NCBI GenBank assembly: GCA_964620485.1
Contig: CAZUGU010000008.1
Location: 1-64,000, forward strand
Direction of reading: 5' to 3'
Source: CAZTUH01 sp964620485
GTDB lineage: Bacteria > Pseudomonadota > Gammaproteobacteria > Burkholderiales > Burkholderiaceae_B
Length of the DNA stretch: 64,000 nucleotides
Position numbers and translations under genes: made by a program. Of this stretch, positions 37,969 through 46,495 are shown in pieces (within the stretch, counting starts at the first letter, position 1; every line of letters begins with the position of its first letter). The notes under the pieces were generated by a model. That model worked only from the letters and a program-made list of their open reading frames with translations. It had not been told where the DNA came from and searched no databases.

Positions 37969-39567
37969 TTACTCCCACTCAATTGTTGCAGGTGGTTTAT
38001 TAGAGATATCATAGACCACACGATTAATTCCCTTAACTTCGTTAATAATACGTGATGATACTTTTTCTAATAAAATCTGTGGTAAGGGCGCCCAATTAGC
38101 AGACATAAAATCTGATGTTTGTATTGCACGCAGTGCAATTACGTACTCATAGCTACGTTTATCACCCATTACGCCAACTGATTTAATTGGTACAAAAACA
38201 GCAAATGCTTGAGAAACTAGTTCATACCAACTTAAACCACTATTCAAATCAATAGTTGTGTGTAGTTCTTCTAAAAATATAGCGTCGGCATGCTGTAAAA
38301 GTCTGACAAATTTATTAGTAATCTTTCCTAAGATGCGTACACCTAATCCAGGACCTGGAAATGGATGACGTTGAATAATTTTGGATGCAATACCCAATGA
38401 CAATCCCAATGTCTTTACTTCGTCTTTGAAAAAATGACGCAATGGTTCTAGAAGTTTTAATCTTAGTGATGATGGCAGACCTCCAACATTATGATGCGAC
38501 TTAATCGCAGAAGATTTCCCTGATTCCAAATTTGAACTTATTGATTCAATAACATCAGGATAGATTGTGCCTTGTGCTAACCATTTAACATTTTTATAGG
38601 AACGGGCTTGATTTTGAAAAATCTTAACAAACTCATGACCTATAATTTTACGTTTTTTTTCTGGATTAGAAATATTAGTTAATTTTTTCATAAATTGTTC
38701 TTTTGCATTAATATACACGACTTTAATATTTGTATTTTTTTTAAAGAACTCAATAACTAACTTACTTTCATTTAAACGTAATAATCCATTATCAATAAAT
38801 ATACAAATTAACTGACTTCCAATAGCCTTGTCAAGCAAGGCTGCTGTAACTGTTGAATCCAATCCTCCTGATAAACCAAGAATTACTCTATCATTATTAA
38901 CTTTTTTACGAACATTAAAAATAATTTCATTAGTAAAATCAGGAATATCCCAATTCTCTGTACAACAACATATGTCTTTGACAAATCGGGATAATATATT
39001 CTTTCCCTGCAAAGTATGAGTAACTTCAGGATGAAACTGAACAGCATAAAAACGCTGATCTTCATTAGCAATAGCTGCAATTGGACATGAAGATGTTGAG
39101 GCTATAACATCAAATTTTTTCGGTAATTTTGAAACTATATCACTATGACTCATCCATACTTTTAAAAAATTCTGTCCTAACTTCGTAGTATAATCAGAAA
39201 TGTTTCTAAACAACTTAGCATTTCCATGTAAACAAGCCTCAGCATAACCAAATTCACATTGTTTAGCAGAATTAACTTGTCCACCAAATTGATTAACCAT
39301 AGCATGCATACCATAGCAAATTCCTAAAATAGGAATATTTAACTTGAAAATCTCTGCTTGTACGGATAATGTATTTCTTTTATAAATTGATGCATGACTA
39401 CCAGATAGGATAATTCCACATAAATTATGCATTAATTTCTTTTTCAGAGCAGTAATATCAATATTTCCTGGATAGACTTCTGAATAAATTCCGATTTCTC
39501 GTATACGCCGAGCAATTAATTGAGTAAACTGTGATCCATAATCAAGAATAATAATAGTTTGACGCAC
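37969..39567 (-). CDS. guaA: GMP synthase (glutamine-hydrolysing)
   Basis: Converts XMP to GMP using glutamine. The 532-residue protein has the glutaminase domain with the nucleophile Cys in GICYGMHAM and His/Glu in VQFHPEVTHT, the PP-loop VILGLSGGLDSTVTAALL and the C-terminal dimer/XMP region HPFPGPGLGVRILGK. It starts with GTG at 39567, with GAGGT about 12 bases upstream. It pairs with guaB as a guanine-nucleotide operon in the order guaB-guaA. Confidence 0.97.
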   Translation of the reverse strand: MRQTIIILDYGSQFTQLIARRIREIGIYSEVYPGNIDITALKKKLMHNLCGIILSGSHASIYKRNTLSVQAEIFKLNIPILGICYGMHAMVNQFGGQVNSAKQCEFGYAEACLHGNAKLFRNISDYTTKLGQNFLKVWMSHSDIVSKLPKKFDVIASTSSCPIAAIANEDQRFYAVQFHPEVTHTLQGKNILSRFVKDICCCTENWDIPDFTNEIIFNVRKKVNNDRVILGLSGGLDSTVTAALLDKAIGSQLICIFIDNGLLRLNESKLVIEFFKKNTNIKVVYINAKEQFMKKLTNISNPEKKRKIIGHEFVKIFQNQARSYKNVKWLAQGTIYPDVIESISSNLESGKSSAIKSHHNVGGLPSSLRLKLLEPLRHFFKDEVKTLGLSLGIASKIIQRHPFPGPGLGVRILGKITNKFVRLLQHADAIFLEELHTTIDLNSGLSWYELVSQAFAVFVPIKSVGVMGDKRSYEYVIALRAIQTSDFMSANWAPLPQILLEKVSSRIINEVKGINRVVYDISNKPPATIEWE

Positions 39568-39616
39568 TTTAACTAATACCTCACTGACGGTTATAAATTT
39601 GTAGATACTACCAAAC

Positions 39617-41074
39617 TTAGTTTGTATAATAATTTGGAGCTTCCTTAGTTATTTGAACATCATGTACGTGCGATTCTTTTATTCCGGCTGAAGTTATTTG
39701 AATAAACTCAGCTTTTTCATGTAATTCATTGATTGATTGGCAACCACAATAACCCATAGATGCTCTAATACCACCAACTAATTGGTTAATAATGGTTAGT
39801 ACACTTCCTGTATGAGGAACACGACCTTCAACACCTTCAGGAACCAGTTTATCTGTATCAATTAAATCTTGAAAATATCGACCAGATGAGCCATCATTCA
39901 TAGCACCTAAGCTTCCCATACCTCGATATGACTTATAAGAACGACCTTGAAATAAAACTATTTCACCCGGTGCTTCTTCAGTTCCTGCAAATAAACTACC
40001 AATCATACAAGAAGAAGCACCGGCAGCTAAAGCTTTCGCAATATCACCAGAATAACGAATACCTCCATCGGCAATCAGTGGTACACCTGTACCCTTTATA
40101 GCTTTAGCTACATCTAAAATTGCTGTAATTTGTGGCACGCCAACACCTGCTACAATACGAGTAGTACAAATTGAACCTGGTCCAATTCCAACTTTGATAC
40201 CATCAACGCCGTATTTAATAAGAGATTTTGCACCATCAGCAGTTGCTATATTTCCACCTATAACCTCTAAATCTGGGTAATTTTTTTTTATCCAATGAAT
40301 ACATTTCAATACATTAATAGAATGGCCATGAGCACTATCCATTATAATAACATCCACTCCAGAATTAACTAATTTTTCAACTCGCTCTTCTGTTTCTTTA
40401 CCAAAACCAACTGCTGCACCAACTCTTAATTGACCTTTAGAATCTTTATTAGCTATGGGATTTTTTTTATTTTTTATAATATCTTTAACTGTTGCTAGTC
40501 CTTGTAATTCAAATAGTTCATTGACTATGAGAACACGTTCCAAACGATTTTTATGCATTAAAATTTGCGCTTTTTGGAGTGTTTCACCTTCTTTCATAGT
40601 AATTAATTGATTTTGTGTTGTCATCACATTACATAAAGGCTGATTTAGATTTTCCTCAAATCGAAGATCGCGATTTGTAACGATACCAACAACTTTTCGT
40701 CCTTCCACAACTGGTAAACCAGATATTCCATGATTGCGCTGTAGAGAAATAGCCTCACTTACTTTCATATTTGGTGTGACTGTAATGGGATTAGTCACTA
40801 TGCCAAATTCATGTCTTTTTACACGTTCTACTTCTTTAGCTTGTTTATTAATTGTCAAATTTTTATGAATCACTCCTATACCACCCTCTTGTGCTATAGC
40901 TATAGCTAAGCTAGATTCGGTAACAGTATCCATAGCTGCAGATATGATTGGTAGATTTAATCGAATATTACGAGTTAAATTTGTGCTTAGCAAAGTATTT
41001 TGTGGCAATATTTCAGAATATGCTGGCACTAGTAATACATCGTCAAATGTAATTGCTTTTTTAATAAAATTCAT
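39617..41074 (-). CDS. guaB: IMP dehydrogenase
   Basis: Oxidises IMP to XMP, the first committed step to GMP. The 485-residue protein has the TIM barrel start ITFDDVLLVPAYSEILP, two CBS domains (about residues 95-205), the active-site loop GPGSICTTRIVAGVGVP with the catalytic Cys, and the flap region GMGSLGAM. I use ATG 41074 (MNFIKKAITF), which has a GGGA ribosome site and matches family length; a frame 14 codons longer lacks family match. Confidence 0.97.
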   Translation of the reverse strand: MNFIKKAITFDDVLLVPAYSEILPQNTLLSTNLTRNIRLNLPIISAAMDTVTESSLAIAIAQEGGIGVIHKNLTINKQAKEVERVKRHEFGIVTNPITVTPNMKVSEAISLQRNHGISGLPVVEGRKVVGIVTNRDLRFEENLNQPLCNVMTTQNQLITMKEGETLQKAQILMHKNRLERVLIVNELFELQGLATVKDIIKNKKNPIANKDSKGQLRVGAAVGFGKETEERVEKLVNSGVDVIIMDSAHGHSINVLKCIHWIKKNYPDLEVIGGNIATADGAKSLIKYGVDGIKVGIGPGSICTTRIVAGVGVPQITAILDVAKAIKGTGVPLIADGGIRYSGDIAKALAAGASSCMIGSLFAGTEEAPGEIVLFQGRSYKSYRGMGSLGAMNDGSSGRYFQDLIDTDKLVPEGVEGRVPHTGSVLTIINQLVGGIRASMGYCGCQSINELHEKAEFIQITSAGIKESHVHDVQITKEAPNYYTN

Positions 41075-41378
41075 CAAGAAATTCCCATAGAATAAATTTA
41101 TATATAATTTCTTCATGTTACAATACTTAATGTAGCTTCAGAAATTTTGAATAACTTCTAAAAAATAGCTTTTAATTATACTATCAGTATGAATACATTT
41201 CTTAATTCAATAGTAATTTATTTTAGAAATTACACTGATATTAGTGTTCTCTATAAGAGAGATTTTTCTTACATATCCTGTTTCAATATTAAATTATTGT
41301 AATTAGATCTATATTTAGAGTATCCTGCTACTTTTGTGTTTTTTGAATCTATTTTTTCCAATTCTAAAGATAGAAATT
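41075..41378. other. 304-base divergent intergenic gap
   Basis: Between guaB (minus) and lplB (plus), so it should carry both promoters. I see no clear promoter pair, hairpin or riboswitch-like structure in it. Confidence 0.4.
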
Positions 41379-41666
41379 ATGCATAGAGAATATAAAATTC
41401 CTGGTGGTAAATTACTTGTTATTGATTTTGAAATTCGGAATAAAAACCTTCATGAAGTTTCGATTAGTGGAGATTTTTTCATAGAACCACCTGAATCATT
41501 AGATTTAATTAATAAAGCCTTATCCGGATTGCCGAAAAATTCTAGTAAGTTGAAAATCTTAAGAACTATTCAAAAAGCAATACAACCTCAAACTATACTT
41601 TTTGGTTTTTCGCCATCTAATATTGCAGATTTGATATGGAATACTTGTAATGAAAACTCAGAGTAA
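41379..41666 (+). CDS. lplB: Lipoate-protein ligase accessory domain protein (LplB type)
   Basis: A 95-residue protein matching the C-terminal domain of lipoate-protein ligase as a separate gene: HREYKIPGGKLLVIDFEI followed by VSISGDFFIEPPESLDLINKALSGLP. In two-part ligases such a subunit is needed for lipoate activation. I use ATG 41379; an upstream in-frame ATG adds a non-matching hydrophobic stretch. Its last 17 bases overlap lplA, so the two are translationally coupled. Confidence 0.8.
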   Translation: MHREYKIPGGKLLVIDFEIRNKNLHEVSISGDFFIEPPESLDLINKALSGLPKNSSKLKILRTIQKAIQPQTILFGFSPSNIADLIWNTCNENSE

Positions 41667-42432
41667 TTGGGATAATTATCAATGGCAATTGATTCATGTT
41701 AATTCACAAGAACCAGCTTTACATATGGCTCTAGATGAACAAATTACCCACGAAGTTGGTATTGGTCTTCGATGGCCTACATTACGAATTTGGGAATGGA
41801 ATTCTTCAGCAGTAGTAATTGGTCGCTTTCAATCATTGAGAAATGAAGTAAATTTTCAAATTGCTAAAGATTATGATATTAAAGTTGTTCGACGAATTAG
41901 TGGAGGAGGTGCTATGTTTATCGAACCCAGAAATTCAATCACGTATTCATTAAGTATTCCGTATGAATTAGTATATGGAATGAGTTTTCAAGATTCTTAT
42001 AAATTCCTAGAATCATGGGTTTTAAAATCATTAAGAGATATCGGAATTAGGGTTTGGCACAAACCTTTGAATGATATTGTTTCTAATTATGGAAAAATAG
42101 GTGGTTCAGCTCAAGCAAGAAGTTTAGGCGCTATTTTACATCATACGTCTCTATCTTATGATATAGATGAAAAAAAGATGAATAAGGTATTACGAATTGG
42201 AAAAGAAAAAATATCTGATAAAGGTATAACCAGTGCGATAAAACTTGTTAGTCCATTACGTAGTCAAACTAATATGTCTAGAGAAGCTATTATTCAACAT
42301 ATGATTAAGACTTTTTCTAATGTAATTTCTCCATTAAAAATCGTAGAAATTGGAAATAAGACATTAGAACATGCACATGAATTATGTCGTAGAAAATTTA
42401 ACACAATTGAATGGCTGAAATTAATAGCATAA
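41650..42432 (+). CDS. lplA: Lipoate-protein ligase catalytic subunit (LplA type)
   Basis: Attaches free lipoate to lysines of E2 and similar proteins. The 260-residue protein of the BPL/LplA fold has NSSAVVIGRFQSLRNEV, the lipoyl-AMP site RRISGGGAMFIEPRNSITYS, and the active-site lysine region YGKIGGSAQARS. The C-terminal domain found in one-piece LplA is missing and supplied by the overlapping lplB. Its likely target here is AceF. The substrate (lipoate or octanoate) is not decided by sequence. Confidence 0.88.
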   Translation: MKTQSNWDNYQWQLIHVNSQEPALHMALDEQITHEVGIGLRWPTLRIWEWNSSAVVIGRFQSLRNEVNFQIAKDYDIKVVRRISGGGAMFIEPRNSITYSLSIPYELVYGMSFQDSYKFLESWVLKSLRDIGIRVWHKPLNDIVSNYGKIGGSAQARSLGAILHHTSLSYDIDEKKMNKVLRIGKEKISDKGITSAIKLVSPLRSQTNMSREAIIQHMIKTFSNVISPLKIVEIGNKTLEHAHELCRRKFNTIEWLKLIA

Positions 42433-42975
42433 ATACATCCTGCATACTTACTTTCTTATATGGTTAGATCTTAATTTTTATCAAATCTCATTTTTTTAAA
42501 AATATAATTTAATTAACATTAAATTTTTGATAAATGTACATTGCAAATTTTTAAAATATAAATCTAATGCCTTATATAGAATTTATAGAAAGAATAAATT
42601 CTATATAAATAATACTAAGTTTGTGTAATGTAGAAGTTTTTAAAATCTATAAGATGTAAAATATCCTACATGTGTAGTAAAGTTTATTACAAATTAGAAT
42701 CTATATGTATTTCAGTCAAACATTGTAGACGATTCTTAGTATTACTACTTGTTATATATGATATTTCATTAATGTCAGACCGAAATAATTTTACTAATAT
42801 ATTTGATTTGCAATACCTATTGAATCAAGATAGCCGATTTTGCTGTTGGATATTTCTAATCAAAATGATAGAGAATTTAATGTATCTATTTCAAGGACAA
42901 TATTTAAAAGTGGCCAATAACTAGCATATTTATGTATTTGAATCGATCATTTGTAAGTCATAGAATCTTTCAATC
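42433..42975. other. 543-base gap without a supported gene
   Basis: AT-rich sequence after lplA. An 84-codon frame at 42670-42924 has no recognised domain, unusual Cys/Ser-rich composition and no ribosome site, and I do not accept it. It may hold an eroded gene (comEC is the usual follower of tatD here). Confidence 0.4.
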
Positions 42976-43390
42976 CTAAAACAAACTACACTCAAAAAAT
43001 TTCTTAAGTTTCTGTTGACTTTCATGACAAGCATGACCAATTCTACCAGGAAAATTTGAAATTCGTTCCAAATAATAAAATGTAATATCGTATGAATATC
43101 AAATATGTAATAAAACTGGTAATTTTAAATTGTTTTAAGTAATAATATTTATTATTAATATTAGCAGTTTGAAAATCAAATCCAATCTTCTCTATGATAA
43201 AAAATTTGAGTCCTTAATAGAAGCTTTTTCGTATCATATAAAAATTGACACAAATCATTATCTGTAGATTTTCTAGAAAATCAAGAATGAATTCCTAACG
43301 CATATGTACAGATATGAATATATTCTGCTAAATTCGCTATAACCGAAAAATTTTTCATTTCAATAGGTAGAATTACAATTTTATGGACTC
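42976..43390 (-). pseudogene. Relic of a second tatD-family gene
   Basis: Read on the minus strand, pieces of a TatD nuclease occur in order. IVILPIEMKNFSVIANLAEYIH then YALGIHS (before a stop near 43284) matches the family's IPA...NF..V..LA...YALGIHP. EKIGFDFQ matches GEIGLDFF. After a shift, GRIGHACHESQQKLKKFFE matches GGIAHAFNGS.QQ...F. Frames are broken by stops and shifts. The slot right after lolC-lolD is where Burkholderiales keep this tatD paralog, which supports the call. Confidence 0.7.
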
Positions 43391-43491
43391 TTATTTATAG
43401 TTCTGTTTGAACGACTTTCTTTCTATTTTTATCGAAAAAATAGAATCGAGATGATAATATGTATTGATTAACGTAAGTGATCATAAATTAT

Positions 43492-44181
43492 CTATTTGTT
43501 AGTTTTTAAAAATAACTTGCCATTTTTTATTAAAAGTTCCCTGTTCATAATATTTGATAATTTATGATCATGTGTAACAATAGCAATTGCAGTGCCAAAT
43601 TCATGATTAATTTCATTAAAAATATCAAATATATGAAATGCTGTAGCCTGGTCCAAATTACCAGTTGGCTCATCAGCCAATAAACAAATTGGTTTATTAA
43701 TAAGAGCTCTTGCTAGAGCAATTCTTTGACACTCTCCTCCAGAAAGCTGATCAGGAAATCGTTTTGCATACTTGCCTAAGCCTACTAATTCTAGCATACC
43801 ATATGCAATAGATCGTGATAGCGAACGATTTTTTCTTTGTATAATCAACGGCATTGCAACATTATCTAATGCCGAAAATTCAGGCAATAAGTGATGGAAT
43901 TGATAAATAAAACCCAGACTATGATTACGTATAGAACATCTTTCTCTTTCAGAAATATTATTACTATCCATACCATTAATGATAACTGAACCACTACTTG
44001 GCTTAGCTAATAAGCCCAGAATATGTAATAAAGTACTTTTACCAGAACCAGATGATCCGATAATAGCGATCATCTCATTTTTATATATTGTTAGATTAAT
44101 ATTATTCAGTATACAATTGGTCTGTAGATCTTCATTATAAAATTTATATATGTTTTTTGTTTCTAAAATAACATTTTTCAT
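43492..44181 (-). CDS. lolD: Lipoprotein-releasing ABC transporter ATPase LolD
   Basis: ATPase of LolCDE, which extracts outer-membrane lipoproteins from the inner membrane and hands them to LolA. The 229-residue protein has Walker A GSSGSGKSTLLHILG, the Q-loop FIYQFHHLLPEFSALDNV, the signature LSGGECQRIALARAL and Walker B CLLADEPTGNLDQ. The LPEF(S/T)ALDNVAMP motif is typical of LolD. It follows lolC with a 13-base gap. Confidence 0.96.
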   Translation of the reverse strand: MKNVILETKNIYKFYNEDLQTNCILNNINLTIYKNEMIAIIGSSGSGKSTLLHILGLLAKPSSGSVIINGMDSNNISERERCSIRNHSLGFIYQFHHLLPEFSALDNVAMPLIIQRKNRSLSRSIAYGMLELVGLGKYAKRFPDQLSGGECQRIALARALINKPICLLADEPTGNLDQATAFHIFDIFNEINHEFGTAIAIVTHDHKLSNIMNRELLIKNGKLFLKTNK

Positions 44182-44194
44182 AATTCTATTAGCT

Positions 44195-45523
44195 CTAACG
44201 AAGAATTTGCGCAGGTTGTAAACATGAAGCTCTCCAACTAGGATAAAGCGTTGCTGAGAATGACAATATAAGCGAAATCAAGCCAACTTTTACGATGTCT
44301 TCAATATGTAAATCAGATGGCAAGATACTAATGAAATAAATCTCATAATGTAAAAAGTTTATACCAAACATACGTTCAATAAATGGAACGATAACATCTA
44401 TATTATAAGTAAGAAATATACCATTTAAAATTCCCAATATTGTTCCAAATGTTCCAATTAAAGCTCCTTGTATTATAAATATCATAGCTATACTACTAGG
44501 CTTACTACCCATAGTACGTAAAATTGCTATTTCGTATTTTTTATCTTTAACTAACATAACCATTGAAGATAAAAGATTAAAAGATGCAATAATTACAATT
44601 AAGACTAATATTAGAAACATCATATGTTTTTCAGTTTGAACTGCTTCAAACCATATTTTATTATTGTTTGACCAATCATAAATTTCATAATCAGATGTAA
44701 ATATTTCTCGTAATTCACTTGTCACTTTTGGTGCTTGATGTATATTCTCAAGAGATAAACGAACACCAGTTTTTCCAGTATCTTGGAAAATCTTGGTAGC
44801 ATTTTTTATATGCATAAATGCTAAATTTGAATCATACTCGTGATAGCCTGAAGAAAAAATACCAACAACTTTTAATTGTTGTACATATGGTTTAAAATTA
44901 GATAAACTTACGGAATATTTCGGAATCAAGATTAATATTTGATCACCGACATTAATATTCATATTATAAGCTAATTCATATCCTATTATGATAGTACTTT
45001 CTTTATTGATTTCCAGTTCATATATTGATCCATATTGCATTTGTCTATTCAAATTTGACACATTAATCTCAAATTCTGGATCCACACCTTTCACTTGAAT
45101 TCCCAATAAAGTTTTTTGATGTAATAATATCGCTTGTGCAGATATAAATGGAGCACAGGCGTTAATTTGTTTATTTTCACAAGCTATTTTTTCAATATTT
45201 TTCCATTGATACAAAATAGAACTTGATTTACATTTAGGTAGGTATATTTCTATATGTGGCAATGCTGAAAGCATGCGATCACGCACATCCTTTTGGAATC
45301 CATTCATAACTGATAAAACTGTTATTAGTGAAGTAACCCCTAATGAAATACCTAACATAGAAATAATGGCAATAAGAGATATAAAATAATCTTGCCCCTG
45401 ATTCCGCTGAATAATCCGCCCATAGCGAATACCTATCCAAATTTCATAAGCTATTTTAGAAAAAAAAGACTGTTGTGTTTTAGTATTTTTATAATTAAAA
45501 ATCTTTTTTAAAGATTGAAACAT
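44195..45523 (-). CDS. lolC: Lipoprotein-releasing ABC transporter permease LolC/E
   Basis: Membrane subunit of the Lol exporter. The 442-residue protein has an N-terminal amphipathic start (AYEIWIGIRYGR), a first membrane helix at about residues 45-70, a large periplasmic domain, then helices at about 300-325, 340-375 and 405-430 with the MacB/FtsX-type pattern (VMLVKDKKYEIAILRTMGS). Only one permease gene is present, as in many Betaproteobacteria. It is divergent from the RpfE-type gene with only 21 bases between the starts. Confidence 0.94.
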   Translation of the reverse strand: MFQSLKKIFNYKNTKTQQSFFSKIAYEIWIGIRYGRIIQRNQGQDYFISLIAIISMLGISLGVTSLITVLSVMNGFQKDVRDRMLSALPHIEIYLPKCKSSSILYQWKNIEKIACENKQINACAPFISAQAILLHQKTLLGIQVKGVDPEFEINVSNLNRQMQYGSIYELEINKESTIIIGYELAYNMNINVGDQILILIPKYSVSLSNFKPYVQQLKVVGIFSSGYHEYDSNLAFMHIKNATKIFQDTGKTGVRLSLENIHQAPKVTSELREIFTSDYEIYDWSNNNKIWFEAVQTEKHMMFLILVLIVIIASFNLLSSMVMLVKDKKYEIAILRTMGSKPSSIAMIFIIQGALIGTFGTILGILNGIFLTYNIDVIVPFIERMFGINFLHYEIYFISILPSDLHIEDIVKVGLISLILSFSATLYPSWRASCLQPAQILR

Positions 45524-45544
45524 ATTAAATTAAAGATTAATACA

Positions 45545-46495
45545 ATGAGAATTGTCATCTCTGATTTTTTGCCATATTCTAATATTTGTAGAGAATTACC
45601 AAAATTATTGCAAAATTATGCTCCATATTTACATAATTGGTTACAGATAGCAACAGTTCAGCTAATAGAAGATTTCAATCCTATTGAAGCTGGTTGTACA
45701 ATTTTTGAGGCATGGAAATTGAAAGAAAGTGGTTTTATTCCCAAGCCTGGACAATTATTAGGTAGTGGATTAGGGCCGTTAATAGCAAATGCAAAAGATC
45801 ATAATCCAGTATGGTTAGCTGAATTAGTTCATTTAATACTAGAAAATGATCAAGTCAAATTATTTGATCCGAACCTAATGGATATAAAACTTGAAGAAAC
45901 AAAAGAGTTATTAATCAGTGTGCATTCATTAGTAAATTCTATTGGATTTATGGCTGAAATACTTAATGAAAGACGCTGGCGTTTATTTTTGCCAAAAGGT
46001 TTATCACCAATTTGTACTAGTCCTGCATTGATGATTAATAAATACTTAAATAAATTTTGGAATTGTGATCCTACACTCCATTTATGGCGAGTATTATTCA
46101 ATCATATACAAATGATATGGTATGAACATCCAATTAATAAAAGACGAATAGAGCGAGGAGTGCCTCCGATAAATGGATTATGGTTGTATGGCGGAGCAGA
46201 ACCCTGGCCATATTTAGAAAATAACTCTTCTACTTATGTATTCACAAAACTGAATCAGTCATATCAAAATAGTGATTGGATTACTTGGTTAGAAACATTA
46301 GCTAAATTTGATAATTGTTATATTAAAAAATTATGTGATCAAAATGGTTCACCAAATCAGGCAATAGAATTGCTATTATTAGGATATGATAGAAAGGTCA
46401 AATTGATTTTGAAGCCAAAAAACAATTGGTTCATATGTAACTTGTTCACATTTCGAAAAAAAAACTGGAGTTTATGGTGGTTTCACCAAAATTAA
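45545..46495 (+). CDS. RpfE-type conserved betaproteobacterial protein, function unknown
   Basis: A 316-residue protein of the family called RpfE-type or apgM-like in Betaproteobacteria and Xanthomonas, always next to recJ. Recognisable segments are CTIFEAWKLKESGFIPKPGQLLGSGLGPL, VWLAELVHLILENDQVKL, WRLFLPKGL, and MIWYEHPINKRRIERGVPPINGLWLYGGAEPWP. No catalytic motif of a phosphatase or mutase is visible. The ATG at 45545 fits the family. It overlaps recJ by 22 bases, so the two are coupled. Retention in a reduced genome suggests a needed function. Confidence 0.8.
   Translation: MRIVISDFLPYSNICRELPKLLQNYAPYLHNWLQIATVQLIEDFNPIEAGCTIFEAWKLKESGFIPKPGQLLGSGLGPLIANAKDHNPVWLAELVHLILENDQVKLFDPNLMDIKLEETKELLISVHSLVNSIGFMAEILNERRWRLFLPKGLSPICTSPALMINKYLNKFWNCDPTLHLWRVLFNHIQMIWYEHPINKRRIERGVPPINGLWLYGGAEPWPYLENNSSTYVFTKLNQSYQNSDWITWLETLAKFDNCYIKKLCDQNGSPNQAIELLLLGYDRKVKLILKPKNNWFICNLFTFRKKNWSLWWFHQN

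Noticed and set aside
42670..42924. 84-codon plus-strand frame after lplA
   Set aside because: Odd Cys/Ser-rich composition, no ribosome site and no family pattern. Likely a chance frame next to the tatD relic.
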